From 9FT-COMBO-48-23 sp964400675 (GTDB taxonomy: Bacteria > Chloroflexota > Dehalococcoidia > GIF9 > UBA5629), in NCBI GenBank assembly GCA_964400675.1, contig CAYNVO010000008.1, forward strand, positions 62,001 through 126,000: DNA of 64,000 nt. The letters are read 5' to 3'. Shown in pieces: positions 15,337-24,020 of this stretch. A program made the position numbers and the translations under genes. Position 1 is the first letter of the stretch. Each line of letters begins with the position of its first letter. The notes under the pieces were generated by a model. It ran no database searches. It was not told where the DNA came from and worked only from the letters and a program-made list of their open reading frames with translations.

Positions 15337-16758
15337 GTGGAAGAAAAAGCCAAGCCAAAGCTCGATTTAAATAGATTGGATATGCCCCGCCAGACTCCGA
15401 AGGCCAGGGCGAAAAACTTCAATGAGGTAGCCCTGGGCTATACTCGCGATATGGCACTTCAGGAAGCTAACCGCTGCATTCAGTGTCCCAAACGTCCCTG
15501 CGTAGCCGGCTGCCCGGTGAATGTCGACATCCCTGAATTCATAAAGGCATTGCGAGACAAAGATATGCCTGAAGCAGTGCGTATACTCAAAGGCAAAAAC
15601 GCTTTGCCAGGCATATGCGGACGGGTCTGCCCGCAGGAAACACAGTGCGAGGAGGTATGCACACTATCCAAGAAAAGTGCGCCAATTGCAATCGGCAGAC
15701 TGGAAAGATATGTGGCTGACTGGGAACGGGAACATAGCACAGAGCTGCCTCCATCTCCCAATCAACAACCACCTACAGGCAAGAAAGTGGCAGTAATCGG
15801 CTCAGGCCCTGCAGGATTGACCTGCGCCGCTGACCTGGCTAAATTCGGACATAAAGTGACTATATTCGAGGCACTGCATACCGCCGGCGGAGTACTGATG
15901 TACGGCATACCTGAGTTCAGGATGCCTAAAGCCATTGTCCAGGGTGAGGTGGATTATGTCAGGTCATTGGGGGTAGAAATCAGGCTTGACTCGGTGATGG
16001 GCAAACTGGCTACTGTGGATGAGCTGCTGGAGGGCAAATACGATGCCGTATTCCTGGGCACCGGTGCCGGGTTACCTATGTTCATGAACATACCCGGTGA
16101 GAACCTGAACGGTGTTTATTCAGCCAACGAGTTCCTTACCCGGGTGAACCTGATGAAAGCTTACCTCTTCCCCGAGTACGATACCCCGATAAAGGTCGGG
16201 AAAAAGGTAGCCGTCATCGGAGGGGGCAATGTGGCTATGGACGCAGCCCGCTGCGCTCTAAGACTTGGCGCTGATGAAGTTTATATCATATACAGACGCT
16301 CTCGAGTTGAAATGCCGGCTCGACATGAGGAAGTGGAAAATGCCGAAGAAGAGGGAATTATCTTTAAGCTGCTTACCAATCCTAAACGCTTTATAGGCAA
16401 CGACCAGGGCTGGATAACCGCCGTCGAATGCTATGAAATGGAACTGGGCGAGCCGGACGCCAGCGGCAGACGCCGCCCCATAATCAAGGAGAGCAGCGAG
16501 TTCACCATCGACGTCGATGTCGCCATCGTGGCACTGGGAACTACTCCCAACCCACTGATTTCATCAACCACAAAAGGGCTGGAAACGAAGCAAAACGGCA
16601 CTGTGATAGCCGATGAAGAAAGCGGCAAGACGGTAAAGGACAAAGTCTGGGCGGGTGGTGATATAGTCACCGGCGCCGCCACCGTCATCAGCGCTATGGG
16701 CGCCGGCAAGCGCGCCGCCGCCTCAATAGATACCTATTTAAAAAGCACCAAACCATAA
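15337..16758 (+). CDS. nfnB: NfnB/GltD-type NADPH-dependent flavoprotein subunit
   Basis: A 473-residue protein. The N-terminal cluster domain has CIQCPKRPCVAGCP and CGRVCPQETQCEEVC, holding two [4Fe-4S] clusters. An FAD domain follows (IGSGPAGLTCAADLA), then the NADPH Rossmann insert (VIGGGNVAMDAARCALRLGA), then the C-terminal FAD box AGGDIVTGAATVISAMGAG. Start is GTG. It follows nfnA by 15 bases. It could be called the glutamate synthase small subunit, but no glutamate synthase large chain is present and the nfnA neighbour favours NfnB. It is the last gene of the operon; a hairpin follows the stop. Confidence 0.92.
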   Translation: MEEKAKPKLDLNRLDMPRQTPKARAKNFNEVALGYTRDMALQEANRCIQCPKRPCVAGCPVNVDIPEFIKALRDKDMPEAVRILKGKNALPGICGRVCPQETQCEEVCTLSKKSAPIAIGRLERYVADWEREHSTELPPSPNQQPPTGKKVAVIGSGPAGLTCAADLAKFGHKVTIFEALHTAGGVLMYGIPEFRMPKAIVQGEVDYVRSLGVEIRLDSVMGKLATVDELLEGKYDAVFLGTGAGLPMFMNIPGENLNGVYSANEFLTRVNLMKAYLFPEYDTPIKVGKKVAVIGGGNVAMDAARCALRLGADEVYIIYRRSRVEMPARHEEVENAEEEGIIFKLLTNPKRFIGNDQGWITAVECYEMELGEPDASGRRRPIIKESSEFTIDVDVAIVALGTTPNPLISSTTKGLETKQNGTVIADEESGKTVKDKVWAGGDIVTGAATVISAMGAGKRAAASIDTYLKSTKP

Positions 16759-16764
16759 ACACCC

Positions 16765-16803
16765 AATTCCAAATATTTCGGTTTGGAATTTGTCTAGGTT
16801 TTT
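16765..16803 (+). terminator. Probable intrinsic terminator after nfnB
   Basis: A perfect 9-bp stem, AATTCCAAA (16765-16773) with TTTGGAATT (16782-16790), around an eight-base loop. It starts six bases after the nfnB stop codon. The T-run (GGTTTTT) comes about eight bases after the stem, so termination may be inefficient. Confidence 0.6.
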
Positions 16804-16944
16804 CCCTGCGAAGATTTAGCCGTTGACCGTGCCCCTTTAGGATCGCTAGGGCAAGACCAAAGCCTCGCCGCTACATGTTACACACCCACAACGGGTGCTC
16901 CATCACAATTAGCCCTACCACAGAAGGGCGACGTGACAACCTCA

Positions 16945-17066
16945 CATTTTCTTTGTCATCCTGAAGGAGCAGAGCAACTGAAGGATCTTACCCAAACTGA
17001 ATTCCATGACCGCCCTATGAGATTCTTCGCTTCGCTCAGAATGACAAAGGCGAAGGACTCGCAACG
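16945..17066. repeat. Dispersed intergenic repeats, family A and related units
   Basis: Two related units stand back to back in the 317-base gap between nfnB and the histidine kinase. One begins TTTGTCATCCTGAAGGAGC near 16950. The other is a family A copy at about 17018-17050 (ATGAGATTCTTCGCTTCGCT then CAGAATGACAAAGG). GTCATCCTG and CAGAATGAC form inverted ends. No gene is visible here. Confidence 0.65.
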
Positions 17067-17074
17067 ACAGATTT

Positions 17075-20000
17075 CTAGGATTTCGAATTTTGGATTTTGG
17101 ATTTGGCGGTGCCTTTCCGTCGAGACCTGGTCAACAGGCGATTTATCTCAGCACCCAATTTCTTAACATCAAACGGCTTGGTAATACATGGGACTCCTGT
17201 CCTGGCAAGAATGGCTTCGGTATCCACCCCCATCACGTCACCTGTTATGAACACCACCCGTTTCGCCATGGATGGCTCTATCTCCTTAATACGCTCATAC
17301 AACTCGCTGCCGCTAATTTCGGGCAATTTCATGTCCAGCAGTATAAGGTTATAATTATTGCTCTTAATCCGTTTCAAGGTGTCCTTGCCACTGTCCGTGG
17401 TCTCCACCTCATGCCCCACCTCAGTAAGAACCTGGCTTAACAACTGCCTCACCACCGGCTCATCATCCACCACCAGTATTTTGCCTTTAGCTGTTTTCTC
17501 CGCTTTGCGCGCCGGCTTAGCCTGTCTGGGACGTTTCTCTTCAGTGACTACGGGCAACTCCACGATAAAAGTAGCCCCCTTGCCCATCTGGCTTTCAGCC
17601 CATATCCTGCCACCATGCTCGTTTACTATCCCATGGCAGATGCTCAAACCAAGCCCGGTCCCCTCACCCACCCCCTTGGTAGTAAAGAAGGGGTCGAATA
17701 TCCTCTCCAGGTTTTCCTCAGCTATGCCCGGGCCATCGTCTTTAAAAGATACCCGGATGGTATTATCAATGCGCTCTGTCTTAATTATGAGTTTTCCTTT
17801 CCTATGTGCTGACCTCATCTCCATCTCGGCGTTTATAATCAAATTAAGGAACACCTGCTGAAGCTGACCGGCATCGGCGACAGTCACAGGTATGTCAGGA
17901 GCCAGCCTGGCCGTGACCTTTATATTGCCGGTCTCCAGCTCATAAGCACGCAGACGTAAGACAATCTCGATAATCTGGTTAACATCCACAACCGTACGCT
18001 CCGGCCTAGTCTGGCGGGCAAAAGTGAGCAGCCCTCTTACGACATCAGCCACCCGTTTGCCTCCCTCATAGATAATCTTCAAATCATTCTTTATATGTTC
18101 GGGCACATCCTCATACATCAACAACTCGGCATAACCGATAACACCGGTAAGGGGGTTATTTATCTCATGGGCGATGCCGGCAGCTAATTCGCCTACGGAA
18201 GCCAGACGGCTGGCAAGCTGTGCCTTTTGCTCCATCCCCCTCCTCTCTTCTTCAGCCTTCTTCCGTTCGGCGATATCCCGCATAACGCCCAGGATACCGA
18301 TGGGCCGACCATCCGGCTCACGTATAAAGCTCATCTTCAGTTCAGCCCATAAGAGGGAACCATCACGGCGAATAAATTTTATTTCCAATGTCCTCGACCT
18401 GCCCGGGTCCGGTGGCGCAACATTTGCCCGAGCCATTTCCTCAGCAAAAACATCCAGGGCTAGTTTCTGCGAAGATGGCGTAAGCAGTTGCTCAAATGAC
18501 ATGGACATAATCTCTTCAGCGGTGCGGTCTACGAGATATTTAGCAGACGGGCTTATATAGGTAAACCGCAAGTTCATATCAGTGGAGAAGATAACGTCTC
18601 TTACGTTCTCAGCCAGCAGTCGATATCGCGCCTCGCTCGCCCGCAGCGACTCCTCAGCTCGCTTGCGCTCTGTGATATCCCGAACGAATACAAACAATCG
18701 TTCGCCATCAACTTGCAAATAGTTGACACTAATCTCAACGTCAACTATTTCGCCATCCTTGCGGCGATGGCAGCTCTCAAAACGGTCGGAGCCAGTCTCC
18801 CTTATCTTCTGGATGCGTTTGGCTGTTTCCTCTGGTTTCTCTATTGCTTCGATATCTGTGATTACCATATTCAGAAGCTCATCGTGGCTGTAGCCTATCA
18901 AACTGCAGTAGGCCTCGTTCACATCTAAAAAGCGCCCCTGCATATCCGTCTGCCAAAAACCATCTACTGTGGTACGGATGATAGCCCGGTACTCCTGTTC
19001 CCTGGCTTTTCGCTCGGTGATGTCACGGATAAATACAAACTCACGCCCATCATCAGTTGGCAGATAGTTAATACTGACCTCAACGTCAATAATGCTGCCA
19101 TCTTTGCGCCGGTGACGTGTTTCAAAGCGGTTCTGGCGTATTTCTTTGATTTCTCGGAAGCGTTCCGTTATCTCCTCCGGCGTCATCATGGCTTCGATGT
19201 CCACAATTGACATATTTAGAAGTTCGTCACGGCTATACCCTATTAAATTGCAGTAGGAGTCGTTTACATCTAATAAGTGCTCCTGCATATCTGCCACCAT
19301 GTAACCATCTATAGCGGTGCGGATAATAGTCTGGTACTTCTCCTCAGCCTGCTTGCTCTCGGTGATATCCCGATATACTACCTGGAATCTTTGCTCACCA
19401 TCCCACAACACCTCTCCACGTGACACAGCCAGATTTCGAACCTGACCGCCCTGGCGCACAATGCTGACCTCATAATTGGGTGAGACAAACTCTCCCCGTT
19501 TTCTCTTCTCTACTCGTTCCCTGTGCTCAGCGTAGCTCTCGGGCGTATAAAGTTGCTTTCTAGACACAGCTTCCAGAGCCTTGAGGCTTCCGTAGCCGCA
19601 TATACTCAGTAAAGCCCGGTTGACGTAAAGCGTCTTTCCATCCTCGCTGGCAATTCGTATTCCCAGAGGCGAGTTTTCTATTGAGTCACGGAAGTTCTGC
19701 TCCGAGAGGCGAAGGGATTCTTCAGCTTCCTTACGATCGGTTATGTCACGAACCACGGCTTGAATTGCCGGCTTGCCCTGGTAAACTAAAGGGGCTGCCC
19801 TTGCCTCAACATCAATCACCGTGCCATCAAGCCTCAGAAACTTTTCTTCCACAGCGAGGGCTATGGTTCCTGTTTCCATCGACTTTTTCATTCTCTGGGC
19901 GACAATTTCACGATAGTCCGGGTGGATGAAGTCCATTACAGGTTTTCCTATGACCTGGTCAGGACTCGAGGCACCATACAACTTCAGTCCGGCACTATTT

Positions 20001-21652
20001 ACGAAGACATGCCTGCCTTCAACAGCTACAAAAATGGCTTCAGGAGATAGCTCCACCAGAGAGCGGTACCGATCCTCGCTCTCTCTCAGGACTTCCTCCG
20101 CCCGCTTGCGCTCGGTGACATCACTGAGTATCGTCTGGATGAACTCTTTATCCCCAATATTGGTTAGTCTGGAAGTCATAACAGCATCGTAAGTAGTGCC
20201 ATCTTTGCGCCTGAATCGCATCGGGTAGTCGACAACACTACCATGTCGCCTGATTTCCTGCAGTAATACCTCTCTGTCCGCCTTATCAACGTATGTATCA
20301 GCCAGATTAATCCTGCTGAACTCCTCAGACGAGTAGCCAGTAATGTTTTCCATAGCCTTATTCATGGTTATCACCTTACCATCTATCGAGGAAAAACCGA
20401 TTCCAAACGGCGCGTTATCGAATAGATGGCGGTACCACTGCTCGCTCTCTTCCAGCGCCTGCTCAAGCTTTCTGCGCTCGGTGATGTCCTTAACATAAAC
20501 ACAAAGGCCATCACGCGTGGGGTAAGCGCTGATGTCAAAAACATAGTCTCTGCCACCGATATAATACTCGTTGACGAAATGCTGCGGCTCCTTCGTCGCC
20601 AGCACACTTCGGTACACGCTTTCGGCTCTTATCGTGGCTTCGTCATCCGAGAAAATATCGGGCATGTGCTTCCCCAGCGCCTCTTCAGCCGGGATTCCGG
20701 TGAGTTCTTCACTAGCCCTGTTCCAATACGTGTACCGCAGCTTGTTGTCCATGGCAAAGAAGACGTCCGTGATGCTTTCGGCAAGTTCCCTGTATCTCGA
20801 CTCACTTTGTTTTAGGGTCTCCTCCATCTCCCTCCACTGGGTGACATCATTCACCATATACAGAAGAGCAGGTTTACCTTCCCAGGTGAACGCAGAGTCG
20901 GAGAATTCCACCCACCTGACATTTCCATTTTTGCCTAGAATCCTGAGAGGTTTCCCATGGTTAGACCAGTCGCCTTTCAACCGCATAGAATAGTTCTCCA
21001 CCGCTATCTGACGGTCATCTGGATGTACAAACTCCAGGAATGGCTTGGAGGTCAGCTCTTCTTGAGAATAACCGGTAATCTCCACAGCCTTGGGGTTGCT
21101 GTACTTGGACACGTTATCCTGAATCACCACAATGATTTCATTGGCATTTTCCACCAGCTCCCGATATCTAACTTCCGAGGCTTGTAGTGCCTCCTCTACC
21201 CGCTTGCGCTCGGTGATGTCCGTATCAAAGACAAGAGCGGCAGGTCTCTCTTCCCAGTTAACTAAGGCAACAGTCCTCTCCAACCACTTGATATTACCCG
21301 CTTTGTCAATGATTCTGAAGGCATAAGCCTGGGGAAGGCTTTCACCCTTTAATCTTCGGGCATGGTAGTCAATCACCATAGCTCGATCATCAGGATAGAT
21401 AATATCCGCAGGCGATATAGAGTTCAGTTCTTCAATCGTGTAGCCTGTGAGTTCCGTGAGCTTGGGGTTAGCAAACTTGATTTTGCCGTCATGGGCCACA
21501 GCGATTATCTCAGCCGCATTTTCCAGCAGCAGGCGATACCTATCTTCAGCCTTCTTGCTCTCCGCTGCTGAGGCTTCCAGTTCGGCAATCTTCTGGCGCA
21601 ATTTCTCCAGTTCAGTGATGAGCTGCCCGGTGTCCCTATCCGCGTCTTTCAT
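17075..21652 (-). CDS. Nine-PAS hybrid sensor histidine kinase
   Basis: A 1525-residue soluble sensor kinase with no membrane segment. After a short coiled coil come nine PAS/PAC units, most starting RYR or a variant and several ending DITERK. The seventh and eighth are near duplicates (IIRTAIDGY and IIRTTVDGF, each followed by SLIGYS or NLIGYS). Next is a HisKA domain with the phospho-acceptor in GIAHEINNPL, an ATPase domain (NLIINAE, DDGPGIAEE, GEGTGLGLSI) and a C-terminal receiver domain (VVDDEP, LLDMKLP, ITKPFD). The start ATG has a perfect AAAGGAGGTGGG ahead of it. It stands alone with no response-regulator partner. The signals are unknown; PAS domains may bind haem, flavin or small ligands. 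Confidence 0.92.
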   Translation of the reverse strand: MKDADRDTGQLITELEKLRQKIAELEASAAESKKAEDRYRLLLENAAEIIAVAHDGKIKFANPKLTELTGYTIEELNSISPADIIYPDDRAMVIDYHARRLKGESLPQAYAFRIIDKAGNIKWLERTVALVNWEERPAALVFDTDITERKRVEEALQASEVRYRELVENANEIIVVIQDNVSKYSNPKAVEITGYSQEELTSKPFLEFVHPDDRQIAVENYSMRLKGDWSNHGKPLRILGKNGNVRWVEFSDSAFTWEGKPALLYMVNDVTQWREMEETLKQSESRYRELAESITDVFFAMDNKLRYTYWNRASEELTGIPAEEALGKHMPDIFSDDEATIRAESVYRSVLATKEPQHFVNEYYIGGRDYVFDISAYPTRDGLCVYVKDITERRKLEQALEESEQWYRHLFDNAPFGIGFSSIDGKVITMNKAMENITGYSSEEFSRINLADTYVDKADREVLLQEIRRHGSVVDYPMRFRRKDGTTYDAVMTSRLTNIGDKEFIQTILSDVTERKRAEEVLRESEDRYRSLVELSPEAIFVAVEGRHVFVNSAGLKLYGASSPDQVIGKPVMDFIHPDYREIVAQRMKKSMETGTIALAVEEKFLRLDGTVIDVEARAAPLVYQGKPAIQAVVRDITDRKEAEESLRLSEQNFRDSIENSPLGIRIASEDGKTLYVNRALLSICGYGSLKALEAVSRKQLYTPESYAEHRERVEKRKRGEFVSPNYEVSIVRQGGQVRNLAVSRGEVLWDGEQRFQVVYRDITESKQAEEKYQTIIRTAIDGYMVADMQEHLLDVNDSYCNLIGYSRDELLNMSIVDIEAMMTPEEITERFREIKEIRQNRFETRHRRKDGSIIDVEVSINYLPTDDGREFVFIRDITERKAREQEYRAIIRTTVDGFWQTDMQGRFLDVNEAYCSLIGYSHDELLNMVITDIEAIEKPEETAKRIQKIRETGSDRFESCHRRKDGEIVDVEISVNYLQVDGERLFVFVRDITERKRAEESLRASEARYRLLAENVRDVIFSTDMNLRFTYISPSAKYLVDRTAEEIMSMSFEQLLTPSSQKLALDVFAEEMARANVAPPDPGRSRTLEIKFIRRDGSLLWAELKMSFIREPDGRPIGILGVMRDIAERKKAEEERRGMEQKAQLASRLASVGELAAGIAHEINNPLTGVIGYAELLMYEDVPEHIKNDLKIIYEGGKRVADVVRGLLTFARQTRPERTVVDVNQIIEIVLRLRAYELETGNIKVTARLAPDIPVTVADAGQLQQVFLNLIINAEMEMRSAHRKGKLIIKTERIDNTIRVSFKDDGPGIAEENLERIFDPFFTTKGVGEGTGLGLSICHGIVNEHGGRIWAESQMGKGATFIVELPVVTEEKRPRQAKPARKAEKTAKGKILVVDDEPVVRQLLSQVLTEVGHEVETTDSGKDTLKRIKSNNYNLILLDMKLPEISGSELYERIKEIEPSMAKRVVFITGDVMGVDTEAILARTGVPCITKPFDVKKLGAEINRLLTRSRRKGTAKSKIQNSKS

Positions 21653-21773
21653 CTCCCACCTCCTTTGAATGGACTGGCTCTACGTGGGGTTACAAAAGGA
21701 AACCATTTTGCCTGCCCCCTTTCTACTATCTTCCGCTGAATATGTCAAGTCAATGAGTCCACTCATGCAAAAC

Positions 21774-21801
21774 TTGACAAGTCTGAAAAAGGTGGTAAAA
21801 T
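21774..21801 (+). promoter_or_regulatory. Sigma-70 promoter of the T-box/trpB unit
   Basis: Consensus -35 TTGACA (21774-21779), 16-bp spacer, -10 TAAAAT (21796-21801). Transcription would start near 21808, just ahead of the T-box leader. Confidence 0.72.
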
Positions 21802-21807
21802 GAATGT

Positions 21808-22106
21808 CTAATTGAATACGGCAAAGGCTGTGAACAGGACTAGTAAGCCTTTAGGCGAAGCTACAGAGAGTCAGGAGAGGTGAAAGCTGACGCTGGCGCA
21901 GAGGCTGAATGGACTTGGGAGCCGCAAACCGAAAGTTTAGTGTAACTAATACAAGTAGGCTTTGACGCAAAGGGAAGCGTTATCACAACCCGGGGTATCG
22001 CTCTAACTGATAGGGCTATACCTGAAGGAGATGGTCGAAAGACCAAAAAGGGTGGCACCGCGAAAGTTAAGCCTCTCGCCCCTTAGGCGAGAGGCATTTT
22101 GTTTTT
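21808..22106 (+). promoter_or_regulatory. T-box riboswitch, tryptophan specifier
   Basis: The T-box signature AGGGTGGCACCGCG is at 22049-22062, preceded by a GGTC-GAAA-GACC hairpin (22033-22044). The Stem I specifier can be read as TGG at 21910-21912 in the context GCTGAATGGACTTGGGAGC, matching the usual GAA-specifier-purine arrangement and meaning Trp. The antiterminator can form by AAGGG (22048-22052) with CCCTT (22080-22084) and GCGA with TCGC, competing with the terminator at 22071-22106. Uncharged tRNA-Trp would therefore turn on the downstream trpB-type gene. The 5' boundary is taken from the predicted transcription start. Confidence 0.88.
22071..22106 (+). terminator. T-box regulatory terminator
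   Basis: Perfect 10-bp stem GCCTCTCGCC (22071-22080) with GGCGAGAGGC (22086-22095), five-base loop, then ATTTTGTTTTT. The 5' arm overlaps bases needed for the antiterminator, as expected of a T-box switch. Confidence 0.88.
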
Positions 22107-22134
22107 ATAAAGAGCTTTCGAAGGAGGTAAAGGC

Positions 22135-22164
22135 ATGACAACAATATTTTGGATGTGGCCCTAG
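22135..22164 (+). CDS. Nine-codon Trp-rich leader peptide
   Basis: A short reading frame MTTIFWMWP-stop with two Trp codons among nine. It has a near-perfect ribosome site AAGGAGGT (22121-22128), six bases before the ATG. It lies between the T-box terminator and trpB2, whose start is 66 bases after the leader stop. Ribosome stalling at the Trp codons could sense charged tRNA-Trp a second time. In Bacillus subtilis the anti-TRAP operon is known to combine a Trp T-box with a Trp-codon leader peptide, so the arrangement has a precedent. A small hairpin GGCC-CTAGT-GGCC covers the stop codon. Function here is inferred. Confidence 0.65.
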   Translation: MTTIFWMWP

Positions 22165-22230
22165 TGGCCAAGAACAAGCTTAATAAGCCTAAACGCATTT
22201 TTCAGTTCAAAAACTAAAAAGGAGGGGAAA

Positions 22231-23598
22231 ATGAAACAAACCAAATTCATCTTAACCGAAAAGGAGATGCCTACGTCATGGTACAACATCCTGGCCGACC
22301 TGCCCAAGCCATTGCCGCCGTTACTGCATCCGGGCACTAAGGAGCCTACCATCCTGCCTCCGCCGTTGTTTGCTTCGGCCTTAAGAGACCAGGAATTCAG
22401 CCAGGAGCGCTACATCGAGATTCCTGAAGAAGTGCAAGATATTTACCGCACGTGGAGACCGACCGCATTACATCGGGCGTATCGGCTTGAGAAAGCTCTG
22501 GACACCCCGGCAAAGATTTTCTACAAGTATGAGGGAACAAGCCAAGCTGGCAGCCACAAGCCTAACACCGCCGTGGCTCAAGCTTACTATGCCAAACAAG
22601 ATGGGATCAAGCGAATCGCTACCGAGACCGGCGCCGGCCAGTGGGGCAGCGCCCTGTCAATGGGCTGCATGTTCTTCGGCATCGAGTTAAAGGTGTACAT
22701 GGTCAAGGTGAGCTACAATCAGAAGCCGTACCGCCGCATGCTGATGGAAACCTGGGGAGCCAAGTGTGTGCCCAGCCCCAGCCAGGATACCGAAATAGGG
22801 CGCAAGATTTTAGCCGAAGACCCCGATTCACCCGGCAGCCTGGGCATCGCCATCAGCGAGGCGATAGAGGATGCTTTTGGCCGCGATGACACCTACTACT
22901 CCATAGGTAGTGTCATCAACTGCGTCTTGCTTCATCAAACCATAAACGGCCTGGAAGCCAAGAAGGCGATGGAGAAGGCTGACGCCTACCCTGATATCAT
23001 CGTCGGCTGTATCGGCGGCGGCAGCAATTTCGCCGGGCTGTATTTACCCTTCGTCAAGGATAAAATCGAGGGCAAAAAGCCGAATCTGCGCATTATCAAT
23101 GTCGAGCCGACAGCCTGCCCCAGCATGACTAAGGGGCCCTACACCTGGGACTACGGAGACATCGCGGGGATGGCACCGATAGTAAAAATGAATACTCTTG
23201 GGCATACCTTCGTCCCACCAAAGATCCATGCCGGCGGGCTCCGTTACCATGGCATGGCACCGATAATCTGCCACCTTCATCAACTCGGCTTTGTCGAAGC
23301 CAAAGCAGTGCCCCAGGTGGCAGCTTTCCAGGCTGGCGTGCAGTTTGCGCGAACCGAGGGCATCGTCTCAGCTCCAGAGCCAAACCATGCCATTAAGGTG
23401 GTCATAGATGAGGCTTTAGCGTGTAAAGAATCGGGTGAAAGTAAGACCATCCTGTTAGCTCATAGCGGACATGGACACTTTGACCTGGCAGCTTATGACG
23501 AATACCTATCAGGAAAACTCCAGGACTACGACTATCCAGAAGAAAAAGTTAAGGAAGCCCTGACGCACCTGCCCAAGGTAGATTACGTAGAGGCATAA
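22231..23598 (+). CDS. trpB: Tryptophan synthase beta chain, TrpB2 type
   Basis: Condenses indole with L-serine to tryptophan using pyridoxal phosphate. The 455-residue protein is of the longer TrpB2 group, with the N-terminus TEKEMPTSWYNILADLP. The PLP lysine is in GTSQAGSHKPNTA and the phosphate-binding loop is IGGGSNFAG. Start ATG follows AAAAAGGAGGGG. No trpA is adjacent; TrpB2 enzymes often act without TrpA, for example in indole salvage or phosphoserine-based synthesis. Expression appears controlled by the upstream Trp T-box and possibly the Trp-codon leader peptide, so it should rise under tryptophan starvation. Confidence 0.93.
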   Translation: MKQTKFILTEKEMPTSWYNILADLPKPLPPLLHPGTKEPTILPPPLFASALRDQEFSQERYIEIPEEVQDIYRTWRPTALHRAYRLEKALDTPAKIFYKYEGTSQAGSHKPNTAVAQAYYAKQDGIKRIATETGAGQWGSALSMGCMFFGIELKVYMVKVSYNQKPYRRMLMETWGAKCVPSPSQDTEIGRKILAEDPDSPGSLGIAISEAIEDAFGRDDTYYSIGSVINCVLLHQTINGLEAKKAMEKADAYPDIIVGCIGGGSNFAGLYLPFVKDKIEGKKPNLRIINVEPTACPSMTKGPYTWDYGDIAGMAPIVKMNTLGHTFVPPKIHAGGLRYHGMAPIICHLHQLGFVEAKAVPQVAAFQAGVQFARTEGIVSAPEPNHAIKVVIDEALACKESGESKTILLAHSGHGHFDLAAYDEYLSGKLQDYDYPEEKVKEALTHLPKVDYVEA

Positions 23599-23620
23599 TC
23601 CACATATATAGAGTGTTTGT

Positions 23621-23704
23621 TTTTCATCCTCACCCAAACCCTCTTCCTTGCCTGTCCTGAGCGTAGTCGAAGGGATAGGAGAGGGTTTGGGGTGAGGGTG
23701 AAAA
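23621..23704. repeat. Long palindromic intergenic repeat, family B
   Basis: Two 27-base arms (23621-23647 and 23678-23704), inverted and almost perfect, flank a 30-base centre containing CCTGAGCGTAGTCGAAGG. The arms contain ACCCAAACCCTCT and AGAGGGTTTGGGG. It could fold into a long hairpin and may end trpB transcription. A further 9-bp inverted repeat, AATCTAAAT and ATTTAGATT, lies about 15 bases downstream. The form is that of a small non-autonomous element. Confidence 0.7.
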
Positions 23705-23779
23705 CTGAAATCCCAAACAAATCTAAATATCTAAACTCGAAATTTAGATTCGAGATTGTCATGCTTCGCTCACTGGCAA

Positions 23780-23930
23780 TCCTCCCTGTCATCGCGAGGA
23801 GCGATAGCGACGTGGCGATCTCACTCTACGTCCTGTCATTCTGACCCTGAACGAAGTGAAGGGGAAGAATCTCATGTCTTACCTGCCACCGAGATTGCTA
23901 TGCCCTTCAACGGAAGGACTCGCAATGATA
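23780..23930. repeat. Composite dispersed repeats, families A and C
   Basis: An outer unit GTCATCGCGAGGAGCGATAG (from 23788) and, about 100 bases on, its diverged inverted mate ending GGACTCGCAATGA, enclose a reverse-oriented family A copy (GTCATTCTGACCCTGAACG to GAAGAATCTCATG, 23836-23876). This nesting suggests insertion of one element into another. The 420-base gap from 23599 to 24020 holds no supportable gene. Confidence 0.6.
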
Positions 23931-24020
23931 GAACTTGGAGGATTTGAATTTTGATATTGTTTAGGACTGGGTAAATTGGGATTTGTAGTTTTTTGGCGGG
24001 AATCTGATAATGGTGGCAGA

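Noticed and set aside
23610..23947. Several 60-75 codon open frames on both strands after trpB2
   Set aside because: All fall in palindromic dispersed repeats, whose translations recur in unrelated genomes as spurious proteins.
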